Positions 7,648 through 15,684 of a stretch of 27,777 nt of DNA are shown here, piece by piece. Positions within the stretch are counted from its first letter, which is position 1. The number at the start of each line of letters is the position of its first letter. The notes under the pieces were generated by a model. The model saw nothing but the letters and a program-made list of their open reading frames with translations. It had not been told where the DNA came from and did no database searches. This stretch comes from JAJFFW01 sp039197915 (GTDB taxonomy: Bacteria; Pseudomonadota; Alphaproteobacteria; Caulobacterales; Parvularculaceae): assembly GCA_039197915.1 (NCBI GenBank), contig JBCCTV010000012.1:1-27777 (forward strand). Reading direction: 5' to 3'. A program made the translations under genes and the position numbers.

Positions 7648-7914
7648 GTTGTTTCCTTCCAACTCGTCGCGTCGCGTTTCGTGGTCTCGCGTTTTTTTAA
7701 AAATCAGCCGCTCGTTCCCTAGGCGGCTTATTTGCGGTGTGACGCTGCATTTACGGCACGCCGCTTGTCTCAAGACGGCGCCGCCTGTATGAATTTCCGA
7801 ACCGAGTTCTAAAATATCCGCGGCGTCGGCGCAGTCAATATGGCGAGGGGCGCCGTTGAACGGAAATGCACACGCGATTATGCAACATCACTGAATGATG
7901 GAGGAGCAATAGCG
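7648..7914. promoter_or_regulatory. Divergent promoter region between the CoA-transferase operon and the ferredoxin gene
   Basis: This 267-base stretch lies between two divergent genes and must hold both promoters. For the ferredoxin, TTGAAC (7856-7861) and TATGCA (7879-7884) are 17 bases apart and would start a short leader just before GGAGGAG; a second weak pair, TTGTCT (7765-7770) and TATGAA (7788-7793), is also 17 apart. Reading leftward, a hairpin at 7706-7728 followed by a T-run lies in the leader of the CoA-transferase gene, and GAAACGCGAC (complement of 7671-7680) resembles an element before the Rieske gene. All boxes are by eye and weak. Confidence 0.4.
7706..7728 (-). terminator. 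Hairpin plus T-run in the leader of the tandem CoA-transferase (possible attenuator)
   Basis: On the minus strand AGCCGC and GCGGCT (7723-7728 and 7706-7711) form a perfect 6-bp GC-rich stem with an 11-base loop, followed two bases later by five T residues. It lies about 59 bases upstream of the CoA-transferase ATG, so it could attenuate that operon, or end transcription arriving from the right. The stem is short, so the call is tentative. Confidence 0.25.
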
Positions 7915-8235
7915 ATGGTCACGATCAACGCGAAATCGCGAGAAGGCGAAGAGCAATCGCTGTCGGCCGAGCCCGGCGTGACCTTGATGGAAACGTTAAG
8001 GGATGCGGGAATTGTGGATGCGGTGTGTGGGGGCGTCGCCTCTTGCGGCACGTGCCACGTCTACCTAGCAGAAGATTGGGCTGGCAAAGTCGCCGACAAA
8101 ACCGAAGACGAAGTTTATATGCTTGAGTCTCTCGAAGACGTTGTCGAAGTGCGGGCAACCTCGCGCCTCGCCTGTCAAATTCCGATAACGGATGAACATG
8201 ACGGCATGCAGCTTGAAGCTGCGCCAGAGGCCTAG
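7915..8235 (+). CDS. [2Fe-2S] ferredoxin, adrenodoxin/putidaredoxin type
   Basis: A 106-residue ferredoxin. The start is ATG at 7915, set by GGAGGAG about 9 bases upstream; a longer in-frame start at 7840 adds sequence with no family similarity. The four cluster ligands are C38, C44, C47 and C87, spaced Cx5Cx2Cx39C, in the contexts VCGGVASCGTCHVY and SRLACQIP, typical of vertebrate-type ferredoxins that serve cytochromes P450 and some Rieske oxygenases. Acidic residues around 63-76 (EDE, ESLEDVVE) form the usual partner-binding surface. No P450 and no ferredoxin reductase gene are present in the window, so the reductase must be elsewhere. The Rieske oxygenase at the right end is one plausible electron acceptor (inference). 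An alpha/beta hydrolase gene follows 61 bases downstream. Confidence 0.93.
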   Translation: MVTINAKSREGEEQSLSAEPGVTLMETLRDAGIVDAVCGGVASCGTCHVYLAEDWAGKVADKTEDEVYMLESLEDVVEVRATSRLACQIPITDEHDGMQLEAAPEA

Positions 8236-8296
8236 ACTGATCAATGGCCCAAAGACCGACATCTAAGCTGACCACTGTCCTAGGGCGTTAGGCCGA

Positions 8297-9193
8297 ATGC
8301 AGTCGGACCTTATCTCCGCCCGAGTTCCAGGCCCTTTAGGCGAAGCGATGGAGCTTCGCGCGGCGCATTACAAGGCGAGCGGAGACCCAAAGGCGACTTT
8401 CTTCTGCCTACCGGGCGGCGGCATGACGCGCCGGTATTTTGATTTGGGCGGTCCCTATAGTTTCGTCGAGCGCATGACGTCGCTTGGGTATGCGCTGATC
8501 TGCGCTGATCACGTCGGAATAGGCGAAAACTCCCTCGGCGAAGACGCAGCGTTCACGCCGCGGGACGCCGCGCGTGTTATGGTCGAGGCGATTCCATCGT
8601 TGCAAAGCGCCGCTGGCGTCAGCGACGTTCCACTGCTTGGTCTCGGCCATTCCATGGGCGGCTTCATGACGGCGCTCATCCAAGGCGGGCATTCTCCCTA
8701 CGCCGCAATAGCGCTCCTTGGGGCCCACGCGGGAGGCTTAGACTGGGGCCTCGATGAAAACGAAAAATCATACGCCAATCGGCCAGACGCGCTCGAACCG
8801 GTCCTCGTCGACCTGGCGCGGAAGAAATTCGGAAAGTTCTTTTTTGACCAGCCGGGGCCCAGCGAAAATTCTAAAATTTTTGGCGGAGAGAATGCGGGCG
8901 CAAACGATGAGCTTCGAAAAGCGACAGCGCCCGTTTATGCTGCAGGCGGTTTAATGTCGATGATCGAAGGCAGCATACTGACGGAAGCGCAGGCGGTACG
9001 GTGCCCGATATTTTTTGCCTTTGGCGACAACGACATTGGCAGAACGCCCTACCTCGCTCCGAAAGAGTTCACCTCCTCGCCCGACATCAGGCTCATCATT
9101 TTGCCATCGACGGGGCATAACTCATTCGCATTCGCATCAATCGACGGACTGTGTGAAAAGCTCGACAAATGGGCGCGCGAAGTTACGTCTTAA
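8297..9193 (+). CDS. Alpha/beta hydrolase
   Basis: A 298-residue alpha/beta-hydrolase-fold protein without signal peptide. Visible are an oxyanion-loop segment FCLPGGGMTRRYF (about 36-48), the nucleophile elbow GHSMGG with S119, a candidate acid D244 or D246 in FAFGDNDIG, and the histidine H274 in STGHNSF. A cap insertion spans roughly residues 150-230. The fold covers esterases, thioesterases, lipases and C-C bond hydrolases such as HsaD-type meta-cleavage hydrolases; the sequence does not decide between them, though the GHSMGG elbow and the lactonase/esterase-like start make an esterase likely. It follows the ferredoxin gene on the same strand and precedes the DUF3604 gene by 25 bases, so these may be cotranscribed. 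Confidence 0.9.
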   Translation: MQSDLISARVPGPLGEAMELRAAHYKASGDPKATFFCLPGGGMTRRYFDLGGPYSFVERMTSLGYALICADHVGIGENSLGEDAAFTPRDAARVMVEAIPSLQSAAGVSDVPLLGLGHSMGGFMTALIQGGHSPYAAIALLGAHAGGLDWGLDENEKSYANRPDALEPVLVDLARKKFGKFFFDQPGPSENSKIFGGENAGANDELRKATAPVYAAGGLMSMIEGSILTEAQAVRCPIFFAFGDNDIGRTPYLAPKEFTSSPDIRLIILPSTGHNSFAFASIDGLCEKLDKWAREVTS

Positions 9194-9218
9194 AAAATAA
9201 ATATTGGAGGAAAGGCCC

Positions 9219-11585
9219 GTGAAACGCGTATTCATTGGCGTTGGCGCGCTAGCTGTCATCGTCGTTGGCTGGTTGATTTTTGACAATGCGGCGCAGACGG
9301 GCCGCCTCGGCGAAGAGCGCGGCGCCGGCACAATTTTTGGTGAAGCGGTCCCAGCGGCGACGGTGCTCGCTCGTCAGCAAGCAGAGACCCAAGCCGGACC
9401 GGTCGGCGCCTCAAAACAAGTTTTGTTTGGCGATCTTCACGTTCACACGACCTATTCAACCGACGCTTTTTTGTGGTCATTGCCACTGAATATGGGCAAA
9501 GGCGTTCATCCGATTGCGGACGCTTGCGACTATGCGCGCTACTGTTCCGCGCTTGATTTCTGGTCAATCACAGACCACGCGGAAGCGTCGACGCCGACAC
9601 GTTGGCAGCGCGCAAAAGACACCATTCGACAATGCCAGGCGCGCGCCGAAGACCAATCGAACCCGGATATGGTCTCCTTCATTGGTTTTGAATGGACGCA
9701 AGTCGGCTACCTGCCCGAAGAGCACTTTGGCCATAAGAACGTCATCTTTCTAGACCTTGAGGATGAACGCGTGTCCGAGCGCCCGATCGCAGCGGCTGGC
9801 ATCACAAGCACTGCTTTGCGCGCAAACAACGCCGGCATGCCTGGCATTATGACACTCTTGGATTTCGAAAACCGTCAGGACTACTGGGACTTTTCAACGT
9901 TTTTGCGCGAAGTGCGCGAAGTCCCCTGGTGCGACGCCGATACGCCGTCCGATGAACTGCCAAGCGATTGCTTTGAAGTGGCGGCGGACCCGGGAGAGTT
10001 GGTGTCGCGGCTTGAAAGCCAGGGCCTTGACCCGCTCATTATTCCCCACGGCTCCACCTGGGGGATGTACACCCCGCCCGGAACAACTTGGGGCAAACAG
10101 CTCAACCCAAAGCTTCGCCCGGAGAAATTTCCACTCATCGAGATTTATTCAGGCCACGGAAATACGGAAGAGTATCGCGATTTTGAAATTGGCGAGATCG
10201 CCGCAGACGGCCTCGACGGTGTATGTCCACCGGCGTCAGATACATATACTCCAAATTGCGTGCGCGCTGGTGAGATCATTAATGAACGGTGCTTAGAAGC
10301 GGGCGACGACGAACAAACCTGCACTGCGCGCGCCGCCGAAGCGCGCAAGGTTGCGGCCGCCATGGGGCCAGCCTACCACATGATTATTGGCGGCGAACAA
10401 CCAGAAGATTGGCTTGATTCTGGACAGTGTACGGATTGCTTCTTGCCGGCCTTTTCCTACCGTCCGCATTCAAGCGTTCAAGCGGGCCTTGCGACATCGT
10501 TTTTCGGCGAGGACGACAGCGACGGCGGCGACGACCCCATACGGTTTAATTGGGGCTTCATCGCCTCGTCCGATAACCACCGCGGCCGCCCCGGCGCGGG
10601 CTATAAGGAAATCGCCCGGCGATTAACCACCGAGGCCGCCGGTGCTTCCTCCCCCGCTTGGCGGAAGCGTTTAATCCGGGACAACACGCCAAATGATGCT
10701 TACATCCACCCAAGGTCACCCCAGGAGCTTATTGAAAACGCAAGCCTAGCGCTTGCCGAAGTCGAACGGATGTCTGGGTTTTGGCTGACGGGCGGGCTCG
10801 CCGCCGTCCATTCCGAAGGCCGGTCGCGCGAAGAGATTTGGGATGCGCTCCAGCGCCGGGAGACTTTTGCGACGTCAGGACCGCGCATGCTTTTGTGGTT
10901 CGACCGTTTATCGGCCAATGGCGAAAAAGCCCCTATGGGTGCAACTGTTGATGCATCCGATGCAGGATCATTCCGCGTTCGCGCCGTCGGCTCGTACAAA
11001 CAAAAACCGGGGTGTCCGGAGTTTGCCGTGGACGCTTTAGGCGAAGACCGGATCGCCGACCTTTGCTCCGGTGAATGCTATAATCCGAGTGATGAACGTA
11101 ATTTGATCGAGCGCATTGAAGTCGTTCGTATCCGTCCGCAATCATCATCTGACGAAGCAATTGGCGACTTAATTGACGATCCATTCCTGGTGCACCAATG
11201 CCCTGCAAATCAGGAGGGATGCGACTTTGAGTTTACCGACCCAGACTTCGCTCCAGGAGCGCGGGACGCGCTTTACTATGTACGAGCCATCCAAGAACCG
11301 CGCCCGACGATCAACGCTGAACCAATAAAATGCGAGCGTGATGAAAACGGCAAATGCATAAAGGCGACCATTTGCTTTGGCGATTATCGCTCTGGCGACA
11401 GCGATTGCACGACCATGAAGGACGTGCGCGCCTGGTCATCGCCAATTTATCTTTCTTACGCGGCTCCCATTGAGCCTACGAAGGAAGGTCCGGACACAGA
11501 TGAATTGTCGCCAGACATGATGGATACGCCGGCCGATGGTATCTTAAACGACAGTATCCAAAACGACGGCGACGCTCTGCGATAA
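9219..11585 (+). CDS. Membrane-anchored DUF3604 protein (PHP-like metal hydrolase), cysteine-rich
   Basis: A 788-residue DUF3604 protein. The start is GTG at 9219, 6 bases after GGAGGAAA; the in-frame TTG at 9204 would swallow that site. Residues 4-21 form one hydrophobic segment (signal anchor or uncleaved signal), so the rest should lie in the periplasm. Candidate metal ligands follow the PHP pattern: H74 and H76 in GDLHVHTTYS, D119 and H120 in SITDHAE, E158 in GFEWTQ, H277 in IPHGSTWG and D452/H454 in SSDNHRGRPG. The protein has 20 cysteines, many in close pairs (QCTDCF, CSGEC, CPANQEGC), as expected for a disulfide-rich exported protein. DUF3604 has no firmly assigned reaction; a metal-dependent esterase or phosphoesterase is likely by fold. 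Its stop overlaps the next start as TAATG. Confidence 0.92.
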   Translation: MKRVFIGVGALAVIVVGWLIFDNAAQTGRLGEERGAGTIFGEAVPAATVLARQQAETQAGPVGASKQVLFGDLHVHTTYSTDAFLWSLPLNMGKGVHPIADACDYARYCSALDFWSITDHAEASTPTRWQRAKDTIRQCQARAEDQSNPDMVSFIGFEWTQVGYLPEEHFGHKNVIFLDLEDERVSERPIAAAGITSTALRANNAGMPGIMTLLDFENRQDYWDFSTFLREVREVPWCDADTPSDELPSDCFEVAADPGELVSRLESQGLDPLIIPHGSTWGMYTPPGTTWGKQLNPKLRPEKFPLIEIYSGHGNTEEYRDFEIGEIAADGLDGVCPPASDTYTPNCVRAGEIINERCLEAGDDEQTCTARAAEARKVAAAMGPAYHMIIGGEQPEDWLDSGQCTDCFLPAFSYRPHSSVQAGLATSFFGEDDSDGGDDPIRFNWGFIASSDNHRGRPGAGYKEIARRLTTEAAGASSPAWRKRLIRDNTPNDAYIHPRSPQELIENASLALAEVERMSGFWLTGGLAAVHSEGRSREEIWDALQRRETFATSGPRMLLWFDRLSANGEKAPMGATVDASDAGSFRVRAVGSYKQKPGCPEFAVDALGEDRIADLCSGECYNPSDERNLIERIEVVRIRPQSSSDEAIGDLIDDPFLVHQCPANQEGCDFEFTDPDFAPGARDALYYVRAIQEPRPTINAEPIKCERDENGKCIKATICFGDYRSGDSDCTTMKDVRAWSSPIYLSYAAPIEPTKEGPDTDELSPDMMDTPADGILNDSIQNDGDALR

Positions 11586-12511
11586 TGTCGCCTTCACGGG
11601 AAACCGAACAGTCGTTCTCCAAAAGCGAGGCTGACGGGGGCGCGCAGCAATGGCTGTTCATCGCTGCTGCAACCATCGGCCTTGGGGCGGCGCTATTTTC
11701 ATCGCTTGGACTTGGCGATGGGGACGCCGCAACCCGCGGCGCTGTCGCTCTTGTCAATGGCGAACCGATCCCCGAAGCCGAGTACTACCGGGCCACAACA
11801 GCGATGCAAGCTGGCTTGAAACGAAAGCTCACAGCTGACGACCGCGCTCGCGCGCTTGACGTCCTGATCAATGAAGAGCTCCTTGTACAGAGGGCCCTCG
11901 AGCTTGATTTGCCGCGCGAAGACAGGCTCGCGCGGCGCATCTTGATCCAGTCAGTGATTGACGTCGCCGCCCTTTCACCGGATGCGCCAGAAGCAACGGA
12001 CGAGGACTTACGTCGCTTTTTCGACGACAATATCGCTCTTTTTCGACCCCTTGGCCGCGCCACAATCTATTTGGCGATTGCAGAAAGTAAAGCGCAAGCC
12101 GACTTATTTGCAGTAGCTGTTGCTGACGGCGAACGCTTCAAAGACGCCCGGGAAAAATACGGACTAAGAGCCTTAGATCCACCTGCCATGGCGCCGTTTG
12201 GCAAGCTTGCCGACTACGCAGGCGGGGCTGTACGCAACGCTGTCGCCGCAATGGGCGAAGACGAGATTGTCGGCCCAATATCGTCCGGAGACACACTAAC
12301 CTTTGTTTGGCTCGCAGAGCGGTCGTCCACCGACGTTGACTTTGATGCTGTGAAAAGCCAAGTCGCCGCCGAATGGCGACGCCGCCGCCAGGAAACGGCG
12401 TTTGACGACTATGTTTCTAGCCTGCGTCGCCGCGGGCGCGTCCGTGTGCTACACGACGTGTCGACCGATGACGACGCCCCCTCAGAAGACGCCGAAAACG
12501 AAGGCGCCTAA
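11585..12511 (+). CDS. Parvulin-like peptidyl-prolyl isomerase/foldase (SurA/PpiD type)
   Basis: A 308-residue protein starting at an ATG that shares its A with the preceding TAA. A membrane segment at about residues 23-42 anchors it with the bulk outside the cytoplasm. The SurA/PpiD-like N-terminal chaperone region starts at VALVNGEPIPEAEYYR (about 54-69), with RALDVLINEELLVQRALEL typical of that helix bundle. A parvulin-like domain follows (about 155-270), ending in the family's GPISSGDTLTFVWLAER segment. Compared with canonical parvulins the catalytic core is divergent, so it may act mainly as a holdase. Its coupling on both sides (TAATG with the DUF3604 gene and again with the HupE-like gene) suggests it folds the exported, disulfide-rich DUF3604 protein (inference). 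Confidence 0.86.
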   Translation: MSPSRETEQSFSKSEADGGAQQWLFIAAATIGLGAALFSSLGLGDGDAATRGAVALVNGEPIPEAEYYRATTAMQAGLKRKLTADDRARALDVLINEELLVQRALELDLPREDRLARRILIQSVIDVAALSPDAPEATDEDLRRFFDDNIALFRPLGRATIYLAIAESKAQADLFAVAVADGERFKDAREKYGLRALDPPAMAPFGKLADYAGGAVRNAVAAMGEDEIVGPISSGDTLTFVWLAERSSTDVDFDAVKSQVAAEWRRRRQETAFDDYVSSLRRRGRVRVLHDVSTDDDAPSEDAENEGA

Positions 12512-13731
12512 TGAGACATCGCATCGTCTTTGCCTGCATTTTGTTCTTGCTAACAGGTCTATTCAGCCAAAACGCTTCGGCTCATACGCGCAGTCAATCC
12601 TATTCCGTATGGACAGTTGATGGCGCAAAGGCGAGCTTTACCTTTAGCGTTGACGCCCGGCGCGTAACGCAACTCGCCCCCGCCTACGAAGACCAGAAAT
12701 CGCTCACCGACATTCTCCGTGAACACCTGAACGAAGTCGCGGGCGTGACGCAAAACGGCAATCAATGCGACCGGGTTGAATTTCGGGTCACGGGAGAAGC
12801 GCGCCCTACTCTGACAGCCGAGGGGACTTTTCAGTGTGAAGAAAATATCGGCGCTGAACCGATTAATGTCCGCATGGCCGCCTTTTTCGGCGTCTCACCA
12901 ACACATGTTCACATCGCGCGCGTCGTTAACGACGCCGGCTCCGAAGAGTATGTTTTGCGGCGCGGACGATCGACGTTTCTCTTGAGCGAAACCCCAAGGC
13001 CGGAAAATCCAATAGGTTTTGCACTTATAGGCTTCCACCACGTCATCTCCGGGCTTGATCACATCCTCTTTTTACTCGCGCTGGCGCTTGCGGCGCCCAG
13101 CCTTCGAACGGGATTGCTCAGCGTAACGGGCTTCACGCTCGGTCACATGCTGACACTTGCGCTGGTAGCGACGCGTTCCATATCCCCAAATTCAATCCTA
13201 ATCGAAGCGATCATTGGACTGACAATTGCTGCGGCTGCGGCAGAAGCGGCGGCTCCAAAAATTTCTAGCGTTCGCCTGGGGGGCCTCAACATTGAAGCGC
13301 GACCATTTTTATTTTTTGGCCTGGCCGCAATTATTGCCGCCGCCGCCTTGGCGCCAATTGCTGTCGACGGGGTGCTTCTGACCGCGGCAGCGCTCAGCTT
13401 ATATGCGGTCGCGGCCGCGTTTTTTACAAACAATACCGCGACACGGTTGCTACCAGCCTTTGCAGCCGTTTTCGGCCTCGCCCATGGCGCCGGTTTCGCC
13501 GGCGGCCTCTTAGACCTTAATCTTGAGACAGAACGATTATTCGCGCCAGTTCTTGCCTTCAATATCGGCGTTGAGGCGGCTCAACTGATCGCGTTGGTCG
13601 GGGCTTTCGCCGGCCTCGCTCTCGCCCGCCGTTTATTGCGTGCAAAAGTCTATTTCGCCGCGCAGAACCTCATACTTTCAGCACTGATTGCCGTTGGCGT
13701 TTATTGGTTTTCAATCCGCATTTGGGCGTGA
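12511..13731 (+). CDS. HupE/UreJ-family integral membrane protein
   Basis: A 406-residue protein with a cleavable signal peptide (residues 1-24, ASA then H), a periplasmic beta-rich region of about 140 residues and then about six to seven membrane segments from residue 168. The HupE/UreJ_2 signatures are present: GFHHVISGLDHILFL (174-188) with H176, H177, D183 and H184, FTLGHMLTL with H212, FGLAHGAGFAGG with H325, and FNIGVEAAQL with E355. HupE and UreJ relatives are linked to nickel or cobalt uptake, but this longer, signal-peptide-bearing branch has no assigned substrate. The ATG overlaps the foldase stop as TAATG. The gene ends only 10 bases from the stop of the convergent NTF2-fold gene. 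A metal supply role for the DUF3604 enzyme is possible (inference). Confidence 0.88.
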   Translation: MRHRIVFACILFLLTGLFSQNASAHTRSQSYSVWTVDGAKASFTFSVDARRVTQLAPAYEDQKSLTDILREHLNEVAGVTQNGNQCDRVEFRVTGEARPTLTAEGTFQCEENIGAEPINVRMAAFFGVSPTHVHIARVVNDAGSEEYVLRRGRSTFLLSETPRPENPIGFALIGFHHVISGLDHILFLLALALAAPSLRTGLLSVTGFTLGHMLTLALVATRSISPNSILIEAIIGLTIAAAAAEAAAPKISSVRLGGLNIEARPFLFFGLAAIIAAAALAPIAVDGVLLTAAALSLYAVAAAFFTNNTATRLLPAFAAVFGLAHGAGFAGGLLDLNLETERLFAPVLAFNIGVEAAQLIALVGAFAGLALARRLLRAKVYFAAQNLILSALIAVGVYWFSIRIWA

Positions 13732-13741
13732 AAGCGCCGTC

Positions 13742-14188
13742 TCAGCTAGCCGGCGCGAACCATTCCGGAATATTATGTGTGTAACTCAGACTTTCCGCCC
13801 GATTGGAGATCCGCCAGCCTTTTTCGGTCCGTTCAAAACGATCAATGTAACGGGCGCCAATAAAAAACACGACCTGCTCGCCGTCACGTTCGGCAACCAT
13901 TGGGTTAAAGAGCATGGTTTCGCCGGACGCCGTGTCTTTCTCGAGCTTTAAGATCGTATTGCTGGCAAAGTGCTGCATCCCAGGAAAGATCTTTAACGCC
14001 TGCGCGAGATACACTTTGATCTCAGGGAGACTACCTTTACTGCCGCCTGTCGCCGTATAATCAATATGCGCATCTTCCGTGAACACATCATCAAGCGCAT
14101 CGAAGTCCTGGTTATCGATCGCGTAGCAATAGGATGTGATTAAATCTTGGATTTCGAGGCGGTCAGAAATCTCTTGAAGTGTCTTCAT
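13742..14188 (-). CDS. NTF2-fold (SnoaL-like) protein
   Basis: A 148-residue protein of the NTF2/SnoaL cone fold: the N-terminal helix pair with LITSYCYAIDNQDFDALDDV (about 17-36), then FTEDAHIDYTATGG, and a C-terminal sheet with ARYIDRFERTEKGWRISNR. The length matches stand-alone SnoaL-like enzymes. Such proteins act as isomerases, cyclases, dehydratases or non-catalytic subunits of dioxygenases. It lies 20 bases downstream of the sulfotransferase gene on the same strand and should be cotranscribed. Two other NTF2-fold proteins in the window share the same acidic FTEDA/FADDA-I-DY(F) pattern, which suggests related substrates. No function can be assigned. Confidence 0.86.
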   Translation of the reverse strand: MKTLQEISDRLEIQDLITSYCYAIDNQDFDALDDVFTEDAHIDYTATGGSKGSLPEIKVYLAQALKIFPGMQHFASNTILKLEKDTASGETMLFNPMVAERDGEQVVFFIGARYIDRFERTEKGWRISNRAESLSYTHNIPEWFAPAS

Positions 14189-14208
14189 GGAACCAATCCT
14201 TTCTGATG

Positions 14209-15372
14209 CTAAAGCGCGAATTGCTCTATGTAATCTGCGAAATCCCGCTTGATGGCGTCTGCGGATAGACCAAACTCCTCCGCGCTGTAGGCGTGCGGGG
14301 CGCGGTGCTCACGCTTATTCGCTTCAATCCACTCTGCCATGTCAGAGCGCGCTTGATCATCAGCCGGAAGACCCGCCGCTTTCAGCACCTGTTCACCGGC
14401 AGTAATAGGATTATCCAACAGATCTTTATAGTGAATATCAACGAAGCGATCGGGATCGTTTGATGCGCGCGCTGCAGAAAAACGGTCGAGCAGCGCTTTA
14501 AGGCGCGGCCCCCAAAAATCAGCGACCATGTGCGGTGTCACGTCGTTGGAACTCAGTCGATAGAGGGTTTGCATCATGCTGCAATAGGACGGCACCGTCT
14601 CAACGGGGGTGCGGTGTGTCATGACGATGCGTGCATCCGGAAAGACGCTAAGAGCCGTGTCGATCGCCATTAAGTGCCCGGGTGTCTTTAAGACCCAACG
14701 CGCGCCCCGCCGTGAGGGATCGAGCCACTGCAGGGTCTGCAAGATTTCCTTCAAATCCAGATAAGCGGGGGCCGGATCCTGATCGATCAGCCAGTGTGCG
14801 AAAGACGGAACGTAATAACTCGCCTCCGGCATGGTGCTAGAAAACAAGTGACCCAGGATGATCACTTCCTCATCAGGCTGATCAACGCTCATCGGATGGA
14901 TAGACATGAGCTCTGGCAGCTTCTCTAACATGTATCCGAGCACACCCTCCGCCGCCGCGCGCCTTGCGGTTGGCTCGCCGCGCTTTTCATCCGGAAACGG
15001 CGCATAATTCTGGGTTTCAAACCAACGCACACCGGTCATTCCGGGTGCAGACGCCAGCATTCGATGCAGCATGGTTGACCCGGTCCTTGGCAACCCAACA
15101 ACAATTGCAGCAACGTTGATCTGCTCGTCGAGAATTTCAGGATGCCACCGCAACAGGTCGACATGGCGAAGTCTGTTCACCAACGAATTTACAATTGAGG
15201 ATTGAGCCCCATACCGTCCTTCAAGCGAAAGGCTCGCCTCACTTTCCAAGGTCGGCAGGAGTCTCGCCAGGTTTTTGAAAAACCAGTCGTCGCCGAAGTC
15301 GCTCAAGCCCGCCTGCTCGATCGCCCCCGCCTTCAAGGCGTCCATGCCTAAATCCACACCAGCGTTGCTCAC
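14209..15372 (-). CDS. Sulfotransferase family protein
   Basis: A 387-residue sulfotransferase. I chose the GTG at 15370-15372 because AGGAGG (complement of 15380-15385) lies 7 bases upstream; an upstream in-frame ATG would put that site inside the gene. The PAPS 5'-phosphosulfate loop is VVGLPRTGSTMLHRML (about 91-106), and the 3'-phosphate segment is ARIVMTHRTPVETVPSYCS (about 247-265) with R254 and S262. The protein belongs to the bacterial Sulfotransfer_3-like group, which sulfates hydroxyl groups on lipids, sugars or small molecules using PAPS. In a steroid cluster the acceptor could be a steroid or sterol hydroxyl (inference). A membrane or extracellular acceptor is not excluded. Divergent from the SDR gene across a 312-base region. 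Confidence 0.9.
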   Translation of the reverse strand: MSNAGVDLGMDALKAGAIEQAGLSDFGDDWFFKNLARLLPTLESEASLSLEGRYGAQSSIVNSLVNRLRHVDLLRWHPEILDEQINVAAIVVGLPRTGSTMLHRMLASAPGMTGVRWFETQNYAPFPDEKRGEPTARRAAAEGVLGYMLEKLPELMSIHPMSVDQPDEEVIILGHLFSSTMPEASYYVPSFAHWLIDQDPAPAYLDLKEILQTLQWLDPSRRGARWVLKTPGHLMAIDTALSVFPDARIVMTHRTPVETVPSYCSMMQTLYRLSSNDVTPHMVADFWGPRLKALLDRFSAARASNDPDRFVDIHYKDLLDNPITAGEQVLKAAGLPADDQARSDMAEWIEANKREHRAPHAYSAEEFGLSADAIKRDFADYIEQFAL

Positions 15373-15684
15373 TGCCGAGCCTCCTAAACTGCTGAAAAAG
15401 CCGAGTTTCGTCCTTGCCGAGCCGTAGCGATTATGGGATGTTTTTACGAAGATCAAATGCGTGATGGTGTTTTTCTATCGACTTGCGCAGTTTTTTCCGA
15501 GTTTTTTGCGCAAATTGTATGCAGCGCACAAAATGGACGCGGCGCGGAATAGCGCAGAATGACGGTTTGCTTTTTGGTGTGGCGGGATCGCAATTGGCTC
15601 AAGGACCAGGTGGTAACAAGGTCATCGGACAGGACATAAAAAGCCGGATTTAATCGGCCGCGCCAGCAACAAAGGGAGGTTTGA
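15373..15684. promoter_or_regulatory. Divergent regulatory region with palindromes (sulfotransferase / SDR operon)
   Basis: This 312-base region separates the sulfotransferase gene from the nine-gene plus-strand operon and is the likely control point for both. It holds a perfect 10-bp palindrome TTTGCGCAAA at 15505-15514, a second copy of its core TTGCGCA at 15483-15489 (23 bases away), and directly after it an imperfect palindrome TTGTATGCAGCGCACAA at 15515-15531. T-rich tracts surround them. Such a layout suits a TetR- or MarR-type dimer, but no regulator gene is in the window. I see no convincing sigma70 pair and no small gene here. Confidence 0.4.

Noticed and set aside
7648..7773. N-terminal extension of the tandem CoA-transferase
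   Set aside because: The 42 added residues lack family sequence, and a good ribosome-binding site precedes the ATG at 7647.
13143..13562. 139-codon alanine-rich open frame on the minus strand
   Set aside because: It is antisense to the transmembrane region of the HupE/UreJ-like gene, where GC-rich hydrophobic codons leave the other strand open.
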